Positions 11,701 to 21,242 are shown, counted from the stretch's first letter. The stretch: DNA of 44,765 bases from Acanthamoeba lenticulata (GCA_002179805.1 NAVB01001115.1:1-44765); one strand, 5' to 3'. Numbers and translations: made by a program. The notes: generated by a model from the letters alone, not told the origin.

Positions 11701-11763
11701 GGCTCGGGCTGCTTCTATTGTTTTTTATTATTATTATTATTATTTTGTAAAATACATTTTTAA
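11701..11763. terminator. Shared AT-rich 3' gap of two convergent genes
   Basis: Only 62 nt separate the stop codons of the secreted GPL protein (+) and the phosphatase (-). The gap includes a TTATTATTATTATT run followed by TTTTGTAAAATACATTTTT. Both transcripts must end here or overlap antisense. Poly(A) signals are not clear, so the assignment as a bidirectional terminator is inference from position and composition. Confidence 0.4.
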
Positions 11764-12603
11764 TCATTCGCTCCCAGAGACGGGGACGACCTCTTGCTGT
11801 GGTTGGGTTGGGGGACGGTTCTTGATGTGGCGCGTGAGGAAGCCCTGCTTCTTCGCGGCGGCATGCGCTGGGGTGTCGCCATCGAGCCGAAATCGCATGT
11901 CCTCCCAGAGCTTCAGCTGTTCCTCGAACTTGGTGCTGATCTGCGGCCGGCGCGTTCGCACGTAGTGCTTGGCCTCGGCCAATGACCAGTTGTTGGTTTC
12001 CATCAGGTACGCCTTGAAGCGGTGCGGACAACAAGTCAGCACGGAAGATGTAACTCTATGAGCGGGTAAGAGAGGTTTTTCACCATGACAAAGGCGGCAC
12101 TTCGAGAGACGCCGGCCGCGCTGTCATTGCCCAGACGCAGATGCGCGTGAGAGGATGACAGCATGCCCAAGCTCAACAAAGAGAAGGCGTACCAATGAAC
12201 CAGAACGCAGCCACCAGAGGCAATCGAGTCACTGACGAAGCGGGAGGCCTCAGAAAACAGGGGAATGAGGGGCCAACCGCTCAAGTCGGCAATGTGGAAC
12301 TGCAGATAGACCAGATCCTGCAGGGATGGGCTTCGTGAGCGGCTACCTCACAGGAAGAGGTACAACAGCAAGAATGTACGTCGGTGTAAAGCCGGTGGGG
12401 GAAGTTGGCTATCATAGCGGGAGTGAGTACGTGGGTGATGCCGTGTGCCTTGAGTTCCTCCAGTGGTGCTATCTACCAGCGTCAGCTGAGAGAGTTGGAG
12501 TGAAGAGGGGGAGGACAGAGGCAGGTGGTGCACCAGTGGCTGCCACAGCACTGCCGAGCCAGAGCTGTTCGGTTATACGAGTTGCATTTGCTTCAAAGGT
12601 CAT
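11764..12603 (-). CDS. Dual-specificity protein phosphatase (small atypical DUSP)
   Basis: Five exons on the minus strand: 12603-12534, 12468-12380, 12317-12193, 12120-12084, 12012-11764; 189 residues, the size of stand-alone DUSPs. The start shows the family pattern ITEQLWLGSA and LEELKAHGITHVL. The general acid is probably D64 (IADLSGWP). The catalytic P-loop HCAAGVSRS has the nucleophile C95 and R101; an intron splits the Cys codon. AYLMETNNWSLAEA and the RP motif with a terminal EEQLKLWE helix complete the fold. Such enzymes remove phosphate from Ser/Thr and Tyr of MAP kinases or other substrates; the target here is unknown. The C-terminal ~40 residues are an extra tail. It has no KIM/CH2 docking domain. 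The exon 5 acceptor is AAG rather than CAG. Confidence 0.93.
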
Positions 12604-12744
12604 GTTAATCGTTGCAGGAGCAGCGGCACTTGTCCTGCTGCAATTAGACCGCGGTTGTCATTCCTCGCCCAAAAAAAAAATTTTAAAAATGAATATTGAC
12701 AAATTATATACTTTCATTCTTGTTGTGGAAGGGAAACACCAAGG
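12604..12744. promoter_or_regulatory. Bidirectional promoter between DUSP and PKEHK protein genes
   Basis: 141 nt lie between two divergent ATGs, so both promoters must be inside. The centre is very AT-rich: an A10 run at 12671-12680, TTTTAAAAAT after it, and a TATA-like TTATATA at 12704-12710, about 35 nt before the plus-strand ATG. That spacing would give a very short 5'-UTR. Confidence 0.4.
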
Positions 12745-13689
12745 ATGAGGGCGAGCCAAGAGAGCGGCGGATTCAAACGGCAGGGCGCTAGCGTTGGTGC
12801 CAATAGCGCCAGTGGCTACGGATACGGTAACAATACCATGTACAATGTTGGGTACCACTTCCTCCCTCTTCCCCCCCCCACTCTTTTAAGAGACCTCCGG
12901 GCCTGCACTTTTAGTGGCCATTAAAACTCCCCGCAACAGAACCACCGGTTCAGGAGACTTCAAGCACGCCAAACCGCATACAACGCAAAGCAAGCCAGCG
13001 TCGTCGCAAGGCTATGGCGGGGCTGGCAGTGCAAGCGCCAGGGTAGGGGGCGGCACGGGCTATGGGGCGGGCGGCTATGCCCCGAGCAGTGCCTCCGGAG
13101 GGAGCAGCAGCGGGGCGGGGCTGCGCCATCTGACGACGGCGGATACACCTTCTTACGGAACGGGCTACACCATGACGAAGTCGCCCAAAGAACACAAGGC
13201 CCCCAAAGAGCACAAGGTCCCCAAGGAGCACAAAGCGCCCAAGGACAAGAAAGACGGCAACCTGATTACCAAGGTGGGTGTCAAAACGGAAAAGCTGGGC
13301 AAGTGGTTCGTGAACCTCCCTCGCTACTACGCTAGCCCTCCTCCCGGAATAGATTGGGCTCGTGCCCTCCACTAACCACCTGGTGGGCCCGTCACGCCAA
13401 TGGTGTCAGGCTGGAGAAAAAGGGAGAAAGCGCTGATGCGAAGAAGGAGGAGAAGAGGGCCAAGAAGGCACAAGAACAGCAATTCCAGCAAAACAGCCAG
13501 CGCTTCCAACAGCACAGCGCTCCGGCCTCGCCACCACCGCAACAACACTACCAGCCGCCAGCGCAGCAGTTCTACGCGCCGGCTCCCACTGGCGGCAGCG
13601 ACATCCGTCAGTTTTGCGCGGAGTGCGGCTCCCGACTGCCGTGCGCTCCAGCTCGCTTTTGCGCAGAGTGTGGCACGCCGTTCATGTAA
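12745..13689 (+). CDS. Low-complexity protein with PKEHK repeats and C-terminal double-CxxC zinc ribbon
   Basis: Three exons, 12745-12826, 12915-13305 and 13410-13689; 250 residues. The N-terminal half is Gly/Ser/Tyr-rich (GYGGAGSASARVGGG, GTGYGAGGYAP), a composition typical of disordered, condensate-prone proteins. It is followed by about four Lys-rich pentads of the form PKEHK[A/V] near residues 117-137, a Lys/Glu/Gln-rich helix (KKEEKRAKKAQEQQFQQ) and a Pro/Gln stretch. The last ~25 residues hold two CAECG knuckles (FCAECGSRLP and FCAECGTPF), a compact zinc ribbon like those ending many amoebal and bacterial proteins. Function is unknown. The exon 1 donor GTAACA was chosen because it alone gives the right phase. 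It shares a 141-nt promoter with the phosphatase. Confidence 0.75.
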
Positions 13690-14209
13690 CTCTACTTTTA
13701 CCACCTTTTCAAAAACAACAAAGCCGTCCTCTCCATGTAACCACAGCGGTAGTGGTTTTTCGTGTAATCTGGCGCCACGACTGACAGCGATGAGCGATTG
13801 CGTGTGTAAACGTATGTCGACCAATGTTGTCTCTTCGCTATTACGTGGCGCACCCAATGGTAAGCTGGTCAACGCGAAAAACTACGTCGTCGAGCGTCTT
13901 ATAAGCGAATCGGTTTTGCGTGCTGCATCAAGCTTAGATCTGCTCGTGCGGCACTGGTGGGCGTCAAGTCTGCGCCAACACCAATCCAACTGGTGGTAAC
14001 GTCCCTGCCCCTCAACAAAGGCGCCGCACCACGGTGCCGCAGTTCAGTCTAAGCCAGTGCCTTCGTCCGTTGCATCACCCCCACACACACGCCAGCGTAC
14101 CCCTTTGTCCTTGCCTTCGTAAGCTTCCACACAACAACCTCTCTGTGCACCAGCGCCCTCAAGAGAGGTCTTCACACACTCTACGCGGGCAGTGCGAGGG
14201 TGCTCACAA
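13690..14209. other. Intergenic region upstream of the GATA gene
   Basis: About 520 nt without a supported ORF, presumably the 3'-UTR of the PKEHK protein gene and the promoter plus 5'-UTR of the GATA gene. The proximal 170 nt before the ATG are CA/CT-rich (CACCCCCACACACACG and similar), typical of leaders in this window. No TATA box is evident. Confidence 0.45.
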
Positions 14210-15215
14210 ATGATGGACAGTCTTCCTTCTTTCAAGTCGCTTCTTGCCGACATAGCACCTGACGTCCCGGTTGCCAACCCCGTGCACTACCATCTATCGG
14301 CAGCTGCAGGAGGCGCTTCGCCCTTTTTCTCGACCTCCGCGTCTTCGTTCTTTTCTTCTTCCTCTTCTTCTTCGTCTTCGTTCTTTTCTTCTTCGGGAGA
14401 GTTGAGCGGGCTTCTCGGCGCGCGTTCTCCTTCCTCCAGGCCTGGTAAGGAGTCTCCCATCACGGCACCTTCATCGCCCTGCCAGCCGTCACTTGGCGCT
14501 ATTCTCAGCTCTCGTCTCACCACCACCACGACTATTACGCACCACCACACTACCTTGGCAGCAGCAGCACCAACCATGCCCTCCACCGCTGGCAGCCGCG
14601 TTATCTCGCATCACCAGCAGCTGCTCCCTTTGGCCCCGTCCCTGCCCGAGTCGATGTTTCCGGCAGCAGGTGTCCGGTCACCCGTTTCTGGGAGTCCCGG
14701 TGTCTCCCTCGAGCAGTCGCGCGCCAGCAAGGATCTCGCCCGAAAGACTTCCCCAGCTATGCCGCTTGTTCGTGTTTGCACCATGTGCGGCACCACCAAG
14801 ACCAAGCAGTGGCGATCGGGAAGCGATGGCAGACCCTCGTACGCGTTTACCCTCCTAGCCAACAGTGTCATCCTTACTGGAATGTAATTCCTGACGTGTC
14901 TTCACACAACGCAGGCTGTGCAACGCCTGTGGGCTGCGGTACCGCAAGGACTCACTTGGCCAAAAGTTCAAGTTCAAGCAGGTGGTCATCTTCCCCTCGG
15001 GCTATCCTTCGAAGAAGAGAAAGGCAACCAAGGCAAGGGAGGACAAAGACAAGGTCGACTCGGTCGACGAGAAGGAGCTCACCGCCTCTTTGTGTGAGGC
15101 CAAGGCGCGTTCGCCAAAGAGGCAGCGCGGCTCGCCTGTGGAGGCCGACGGCAAGAACCAGCCGGCGGAGTCAGGCGATCAAAAGAAGTCGAGCATCTAC
15201 GCGCTCCTCAACTGA
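14210..15215 (+). CDS. GATA-type zinc-finger transcription factor
   Basis: Two exons, 14210-14838 and 14915-15215; 309 residues. The first ~185 residues are Ser/Pro/Thr-rich with long Ser/Phe runs coded by a TTC/TCT-rich repeat (14340-14400). The single GATA finger is split by the intron: C190, C193, QWRSGSDGRPS, then LCNACGLRYRKD with C212 and C215, giving CX2CX18CX2C spacing as in plant and some fungal GATA factors. A basic region (KFKFKQVVIFPS, PSKKRKATKARED) follows, which normally completes DNA contact and nuclear import. The family binds WGATAR-like sites and often controls nutrient response or development. The target genes here are unknown. ATG at 14210 is followed directly by a second Met. 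Confidence 0.92.
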
Positions 15216-15451
15216 GCGCGTTTAGAGCGGCACCAGTGCGCCAGCTTTGATGGCTCTTGCAGCAAGAGTCTTCGAAGCGGCCCCAGGCGGTTGAGGTCCC
15301 CTCGGCACACATGCCGAGGTGCGGACCTCCTGCGCGGAGCATAAGCTTCGTCTGTGCCCTCAACTTCCACTATTTATTTAATATTTATTTATTCATGCCC
15401 GAGAAATAATAAATCTCAAAAATATCACCGATTTGATTAATCGCCAAGAAG
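15216..15451. other. GATA 3' flank with strong stem-loops and an AT-rich block
   Basis: This 236-nt gap holds a small hairpin (CTCTTG, loop CAG, CAAGAG; 15254-15268). A long one follows at 15293-15329: a 7-bp outer stem GAGGTCC/GGACCTC and an 8-bp inner stem CCTCGGCA/TGCCGAGG closing a CACA loop. An AT-rich run then spans about 15369-15392 (TTTATTTAATATTTATTTAT) and AATAATAAAT about 15405, a possible poly(A) region. It may be a structured 3'-UTR or a small non-coding RNA; nothing decides between them. Confidence 0.4.
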
Positions 15452-16149
15452 ATGAGAAGGGCTACATCCGTATCTGCCGGCCTTGGGCTGCGAACTTCAA
15501 GCTATTCGTCGTACGGGCTCCTGTGCAGAGGGCGCAACTGTAATGCGTTGGGGTCTGTTGCTCTCATCTCGAAGAATGAGCAATTTTCATCCCGGCGCCT
15601 CTACTCATCCACTGCTGGTGCGTGCCAGCACACTATTTTTATCAAATGAGCCTTCTTTTCGTCACTGATGTACCGGGCCACGACCTGTGCAACACAGATG
15701 AGTTTGTGAGCAAGCTGATGGCGGACCTCAAGGAAGCGACTGTTGCGAAGGACAAGGTGCGCCTGGGCGTCATCCGTCGCCTGCGGAGCGAGATCATGAA
15801 CAAGGAAAAGCTCAACGTGGACGCCAAGCTCGAGTACGGCGACTGCGTGAAGGTGGTGCAGCAAATGGCCAAGCAGTGCGAGGACAACGCCAAGGAGTAC
15901 GACAGCATTAACCCGGAGACCGCCGCCAAGGAGCGCGAGGAGGCCCGCCTGCTGCGCGTCTACCTGCCTGCGCAGCTCACCGAGGCCGAAGTGCAGAAGC
16001 TCGCCGAGGAGGCCGTCAAGGCCGTGGGCGCTACCACCATCAAGGACATGAAGAACGTCATGGCCCATCTCTCCCCGCTTGTCCAGGGCAAAGCCGACCC
16101 TTCCCAAGTGGGCGAGGCCGTGCGCAAGCTCCTCGGCGCAGCCAAGTGA
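15452..16149 (+). CDS. GatB/YqeY-domain protein, predicted mitochondrial
   Basis: Two exons, 15452-15617 and 15698-16149; 205 residues. Exon 1 is an Arg/Ser/Leu-rich, acid-poor presequence ending RRLYSSTA, a good mitochondrial targeting peptide. Exon 2 encodes a complete YqeY domain: LMADLKEATVAKDKVRLGVI, RRLRSEIMNKE, then EREEARLLRVYLPAQLTEAE and IKDMKNVMAHLSPLVQGKAD, with conserved terminal VGEAVRKLLG. The domain resembles the C-terminal helical part of GatB, the amidotransferase that corrects Glu-tRNA(Gln). In fungi the homologue is the mitochondrial protein Aim41. Biochemical activity of stand-alone YqeY proteins is not settled, so a role in organellar translation is inference. It converges with the O-methyltransferase gene 90 nt downstream. 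Confidence 0.92.
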
Positions 16150-16239
16150 AGAAGACAACCTCACCAGCGCTGGGGCATTTGCTTGAGCCAGAGCTCTTCC
16201 CTTTAATGGCGATTCTTGGAAAAGGGAGAGACCCTACTC

Positions 16240-17065
16240 TTACTGCGCAGCAGCGCTGGGGAGGACGCGGGCCAGGGTGACGCCGTCGGCGATCGCCACA
16301 AGGACAGGCTCCACGCGCGGGTCGTCCTTGATCTTTTCGTTGAGCTCGCGCAAAGCAACAGTGTCGGCGTCGTTGACCTCGCTCTTGATGACGCTGCCGT
16401 GCCACAGAACATTGTCGATGGCGATGATGCCGCCCGGTCGCACAAGCTTCAGCAGGCGCTCGTAGTAGTGCGGGTAGTTCTCCTTGTCAGCTGCACCACG
16501 ATTGTTTAGCCATCAGACCACCACGGCGCACAAGAGTAGAGAGTAAACGAACCGTCAACAAAGGCAAAGTCAAAGGTGCCCTGCTGGCCCTCTTGCAGGA
16601 GCTCGTCAAGAGTCTCGACGGCAGGCTTGAGTCGGAGGTCGATCTTGTGTGCGACACCAGCTTCCTCCCACACCGGCTTACCGATGCTGGTGAACTCTTC
16701 ACTCACATCCAGCGCGATCACTTTGCCATCATCTGGGAGGGCAAGCGCGGTGGCCAGTGCGGAGATGCCCGTGAACACGCCCACCTCGATCGTGCGCTGT
16801 CCAAGGGTGCAAGTTGGTAAATCTCAAATCGATCTACAGAGCGATTTGAGGAGAGCAAGACTACCTTGGCACCAATGAGGCGAAGCAAGAAGGCAATGAG
16901 AGCACCCTCGTCAGGAGGAGAGGCCATACGCGCACGGGCGTGCTGCTCGGTGAGGTTGCGCAACTTGGTGAGGGAGGGGTGCTCCCGCACGCCCACACGC
17001 AGAAGGTACTGGTAGAGCTCGGGTGACATGGGCACTGGGCCGGTCTGCCATTTGGGTGCGCTCAT
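16240..17065 (-). CDS. Class I SAM-dependent O-methyltransferase (caffeoyl-CoA/catechol type)
   Basis: Three exons, 17065-16865, 16796-16553 and 16490-16240; 231 residues, the usual length for the family. The N-terminal helices (LYQYLLRVGVREHPSLTKLR) precede SAM motif I, IEVGVFTGISALATALAL (from residue 70), with D97 in VIALDV as the likely ribose-binding acid. The metal-binding and catalytic segment FVDADKENY crosses the second intron, and the second metal motif is AIDNVLWHG. Family members transfer methyl from SAM to a hydroxyl of catechol-like substrates in a divalent-cation-dependent way. The substrate here cannot be read from sequence. No signal or transit peptide is seen, so it is probably cytosolic. 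Its start is 221 nt from the stop of the next gene on the same strand. Confidence 0.93.
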
Positions 17066-17285
17066 CTTATTTTCTGTGGGGTCGTTACGGTCGGTCTGTT
17101 GTTCTTGTGCGCGAGTGTCGCACTGAGCTGTCGTACCCGCGGTTTTGTTCGAACGCAAAAGAAGGTTCTTTTCCTTTATGTGGCCAAACGGCCGTGATTT
17201 ATCGCCGTTATTGGCGGCACACTCTTGCGCGTCTTTGGTAATGTCGGCCCCGGTTGGCTGGGGTCGGCAAACCAAATCAACAAAC

Positions 17286-19343
17286 TCACCAGCCCTCGTA
17301 TTCTTCGTCAGAGAGTGCTGTGCCGGCCCGGCGATGTCCTTGCCGGGCGAGCATGTCGGCGAGAATGTTTGTTTCGTGGTCCTCATCATCCTCCTCTGGC
17401 TGCGCCTCGCCGTCATCCTCATCATCGTTGTCATCGTCTTGGTCTTCGTCCTCTGACTCAGCACCCTGGCCAAACCTGGTTTAGCGATCGTTCAAAGGCG
17501 GCCGCAAAAGCGGCGCACAAGCGTATGGGCTTGCGGCGTACCACTGTGATGGCCAAGCACGTAAACAAGGTCCCCAGGGTAAGGCCATCACCCAGGAGCG
17601 GCGAGAAGTCCAGGTAGGCCCGGGCGCCAATCTCGTCCTTCACCTTCTCGCACTGGTGATGATGGTGATGGCCATGATGATTAGCCACAAGAGTAGCTTA
17701 CCATTCCTCCTCCTCCAACCGACAGAGAGCGAACCTCGGCTTCGGGAATGACCCACTCAGGGGGGTCGCGGCCAGAGTCGGCGTCCTCGATGAAGTAGCG
17801 GTATTCGCCCTTGAGCCCGCACAACACCTGCTCTCCAGTCCAGGTGGAAGAGATGAGACCGCATTTCTCTCGTGTTTGGACCAGGCGGAGGAGGGCGTGT
17901 ACAATCGGCACGTCCAGGCACAGCTTGCGCACGAGCGGGACCCACTTGGTCATCACGTGCTGAAGCGAGGCGAGAGAAGTCACGTCGAAGCAACAAAGGA
18001 AAAGGTCCACGTTGGTGAAGCCCCACGGCCACTCGTCCTGGCGAAGAATCCTGTCCTCCATCGCACCCGACGTATCGCAGAAGCGAAGTGCGAGCTTTCT
18101 GCCGCCCCACTGTTGACCGCCCACCGACACGAGGAGAACTGCCGCTTCAGTTTTCCCCGCACGGGTTTGGGGTCAACGACGAGCCACCCACGTACCAGGC
18201 AGTGGCGCACGTGACAGTCCTCGATGGTGGGGATGTACTGATCGCGAGTGGAGGAGGTAACAACAAATCACCATGTCAGCCGCCGGCCAACAGAGAACAG
18301 GAAGGAAGGAGAAGGGATTGGCCCAGAGTTCGCAGCTCAAGGTACCTCCATCAGGAACTTGCCTGAAACAAAGTGGGCTGTGGAGGGAGGGGAGGGGCGT
18401 GAGTGAAACGCTCGAGTGGGTGGGTTCACGCTGGCGAGTGTGTGTGTGTGTGTGTTCGACGTACTGGCCAGACAGGTCTTGCCGACGCAGTTGTCGCCCA
18501 CCTGTACGCACATATTGGGAGGCGAGTGAGCAAACCAAGCATTGCCCTCCGCTCCTTCCTCCTCCTCCCTGGTGCGCACCAGGGAGATCGTGATGTCGGT
18601 GAAGCCCGTGGAGAGCGATTCCAATATCTTTCTCCTGTGCAATCGCTTGACGCGCTCCTTCTGCGCCATTTGGTCGATCTTCAACTCGCTTCAAGTGCGC
18701 GCAAGTACAAGAGAGTGGATGACCGCGTCACCACCGGCTGCTCGTGAAAATAGCAGGGGAGGCCTCCTTAGGGCGAGGGTGATGTACTCATGATAGCGTC
18801 GCTTCCAGTCATTTGGCGCCACGACGTCAGGTCGTTGGTAGTAGGAAGTTGGCCATGTGGCGTTGAACAAAGCTTTCTGATGGGTCATGCTAGGTCGTGA
18901 GTGGTCCCACTAAGCGTCGAGCAAGCACCGGCGAAGATATGGTACCCAAACGATCCCCTCCTCGCTAAGCTTCCGCCAACTGATGCCAACGACCGCAAGT
19001 GAGCACACGCAGCAATCGCCTACAGCAAACACGGCAGACCTGCAACAGTCGTGGAGGGAGCGTACCGATGACAGACTTGCGCTACATGCAGCAGGTCTTG
19101 GCAACCTGGAAGGGCCACAACACAAGGTCAAGAAGGGAGACGGCGTGCATGCAGATAAAGGAGGCCCCGTACGGGGTCGTACCCAAGTAGGAGAAGATGG
19201 TCACCACCTAATGGAACCGCAGTACGAGGGAGAGTGAATAGATAGCACAACAAGTTAACAGCGAGAGTGAAACTAACCATTTCAGAAGGCAGCCCCAGCA
19301 CGGAGCAGCTGGTCGCGGGTGGCGTCCCTGCGCATCTTTCCAT
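17286..19343 (-). CDS. F-box protein fused to an atypical Rho-like GTPase
   Basis: Thirteen exons: 19343-19278, 19207-19183, 19105-19066, 18979-18946, 18876-18788, 18688-18580, 18501-18465, 18362-18346, 18237-18196, 18109-17903, 17827-17702, 17652-17542, 17465-17286; 360 residues. Residues 17-60 form an F-box (LPSEMVVTIFSYL, DLLHVAQVCHRWRKLSEEG, W55). A basic linker leads to a Rho-type GTPase: P-loop GDNCVGKT (123-130), switch I YIPTIED (T143), switch II DTSGAMED, KWVPLVRKLC. The Gln61 position is Ala169. The TKxD base motif is replaced by LKGE (227-230), and SAL by SPL. An acidic C-terminal tail ends EEYEGW with no CAAX box. Without the splice 18787-18689 the F-box part would stop 22 nt before an ATG of the GTPase part, leaving no room for a terminator and promoter. 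That makes a single gene more likely, though the AAG acceptor is weak. Confidence 0.78.
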
Positions 19344-19504
19344 CTTCACGTTCTGGGCTCAGGGAAAGAAAAGTAGACCGAAGAAGAAAATGCAGATTAA
19401 GGAAAGAAAAACATTTGTTGTATTTGTTGTTGGGCAGAAGGTGGCCACCGCGAAGACCTAGTCTTGGCGGTGCAGCTGCAGAGGCGCTTTGCGGACAACT
19501 TTAT

Positions 19505-20805
19505 TTAGTTGTCCTTGTTCCTGTGGGTGGGCGACCTGCCGCGCCACCACTGGGCAGCGTCCGTCTTGAGCTCGTTGATCTTGTCGCCGAGCCTGTCCAT
19601 CATGCCCTCGTCCTCCTCGTACTCGCGCTTGTTCTGCTCACCGGCGCGCTTCATGCGGTTGGCAATGTCCTCGCCCTCGTACTTCATCTCGCGAGACTTC
19701 TGCTTGCCGAGGCGCCGGGCATCGTCAAAGGTCTCCTTGGCGTCTTCCTTCATCTCGCGCATGCTGTCGCCCATATCGCGGCTCTTCCGGCGGGCCTTGT
19801 CGCTGAGGTCATCACCCTTGCGCATGAGGCTCTCCTCGGTCTCCTTGAGGGCCTGGCCGGCGCGGTTGGCCTTGTCCTTGACGGTGTCCACGACGTACTC
19901 GCCGCTCTCGCGCAGCTTGCGGCCGGCGGCGTCGGCCTTCTCCTTGACGTTCTCCTTGAGGTCGCGCGCGCTGCGGCGGAGCTGCTCGCCCTCCTCGCTG
20001 AGCCAATCCTGCGACTGGCGGCGCTTGAGGCGAGCCTTGTCGCCGACGTCGCGCATCTTCTCCTTGCCCTCCTCCCAGAGCTCGTCGGCCTCCTCCTTCA
20101 GGTCGCGGCTGCGGCGCTGGGCCGAGTCGCGCATCTGGCGGCTGGTGCGGCGAGCACGGTCGCTCACCTCATCCATATCCTCGCGGGCCTCCTCCTTGGC
20201 GCGGCCGCCCATGTCCTTGATGCCCTCCCAGGCGCGCTCGCCCTTCTCCATGACCCATTCCTCCGCGTCGCGGGTCTTGTCCATGGCCCCTTGGGCCAGG
20301 TCCTCGCCCTTCTCGTAGACGGTCTTGGCCATGTCGCTCATCTTGGAGCCGACGGCGCCCAGCACGCCGGTGGCGGCGCCCGTGTAGTCGGTGAGGTCGC
20401 TCACGTCGAGGCGATCGCAGACCTCATCGGCGCTGAGCCTCCTGCGGCTGCTCAGCATGCGGGCGAGGTCATCGCCGTAGTGCTTGAGGAACATGTGGCA
20501 CTGCAGAGTTGCCCAACGGTTAGGCCATCATCTACATTAACAAAGCTCAGGGAGAAGAGAGCGAATCACGTACGGCACGCTGGTCCTCCTCGCTGAACTT
20601 ATAGCAGACCTCATCGCGGATGCGCGAGTGGTCGAGGCCGAGGTCGCGCTCCAACAGGTTCTTCTTCTTCACGATGTTGGTTGCCCTGCGGCAGACTGTA
20701 CAAGAAAGAAACCACACGATGAGTACTCTGTTGCGCCCGCCAGCGACGATCTTGGGCTCACGTACTCTCGTGAGCGTCGGATTGTTGCTGATAACGGCGG
20801 TTCAT
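19505..20805 (-). CDS. LEA-like amphipathic helical protein
   Basis: Three exons, 20805-20766, 20695-20574 and 20500-19505; 385 residues. The first ~90 residues seem folded (DLGLDHSRIRDEVCYKFSEE, CHMFLKHYGDDLARML) and end with a short apolar stretch, YTGAATGVLGAVG. The remaining ~270 residues are almost all Lys/Glu/Asp/Arg/Ala with loosely repeated units such as KEEARED, KEKADAAGRKLRESGEYV and KANRAGQALKETEES. This is the signature of group 3 late-embryogenesis-abundant proteins or other long amphipathic helices. In other organisms LEA proteins are unfolded in water, fold on drying and protect membranes or proteins. A role in encystment or desiccation is inference. It is head-to-head with the HHE gene. 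The start lies 58 nt downstream of a TATA box. The opposite strand is open for 425 codons, a composition effect. Confidence 0.82.
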
Positions 20806-20862
20806 CTTGTTAGTTGGTTGGCTTAGTTGTTTGTAAGTGAGAATGAGAGAACAAGCACCAAC

Positions 20863-20871
20863 TTTTATATA
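20863..20871 (-). promoter_or_regulatory. TATA box of the LEA-like gene
   Basis: Read on the minus strand the sequence is TATATAAAA, 58 nt before the ATG at 20805. It is the best TATA element in the window with the one at 24372, and it suggests regulated or strong expression. It was found by eye from sequence and position only. Confidence 0.6.
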
Positions 20872-21242
20872 GTGAGTCGCCCGCCACCATCGTGCCGGGG
20901 CGCCCTCAGATCAGGCTTGCTTTCGGTAGAAAATCCGTCGGAAGTAAAATCGCTCTTTTTCAAGCCGTCAGAATTTCTGGGAGTGTGGTCAGGCATTCAG
21001 CCAGAAGTGCCCGCCTCACGCATTCTCCCCCCTTGGAGTCGTGGGAGACAAGGGCGAGACCAACTTTTCCTTTTCCTAGCCCCCTTAACCTGTGCTATCT
21101 TTTCGTACTTGGCTTACCTCGCCCCAGCATGCGAACTCCAGGCCGCTTTCCACCAGCGCACGGATTGTTGGCGCGACAAGCGCGACGCGAGTGATAAAAG
21201 GGCATCCATCCCAGCCTTTCCCACACCCAACGTAACACCACC
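20872..21242. promoter_or_regulatory. Divergent promoter region of LEA-like and HHE genes
   Basis: About 370 nt, the outer part of a 437-nt head-to-head spacer. A TATA-like GTGATAAAAG lies at 21191-21200, about 43 nt before the HHE start codon, facing plus. The opposite TATA (20863-20871) faces minus. No obvious repeated operator is visible between them. Confidence 0.45.

Noticed and set aside
12356..12402. Tiny intron in DUSP exon 2 (GTACTC to GATAG)
   Set aside because: It would be only 23 nt long, and reading through gives the expected family sequence HVLTPAMIANFPHRLY.
18439..18454. (TG)n repeat as a regulatory Z-DNA element
   Set aside because: Only eight units within a GTPase-gene intron; most likely a simple microsatellite.
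17286..18669. A separate GTPase gene starting at the ATG at 18669
   Set aside because: It would leave 21 nt between the F-box stop and this ATG. The splice 18787-18689 joins both in frame with a helical linker, so fusion is preferred, though not proven.
19319..20596. Long plus-strand ORF (425 codons) opposite the LEA-like gene
   Set aside because: It is a mirror of the Lys/Glu-rich minus-strand exon, giving a Leu/Ala-rich translation without start context, and the minus-strand frame has splice sites and a TATA box.
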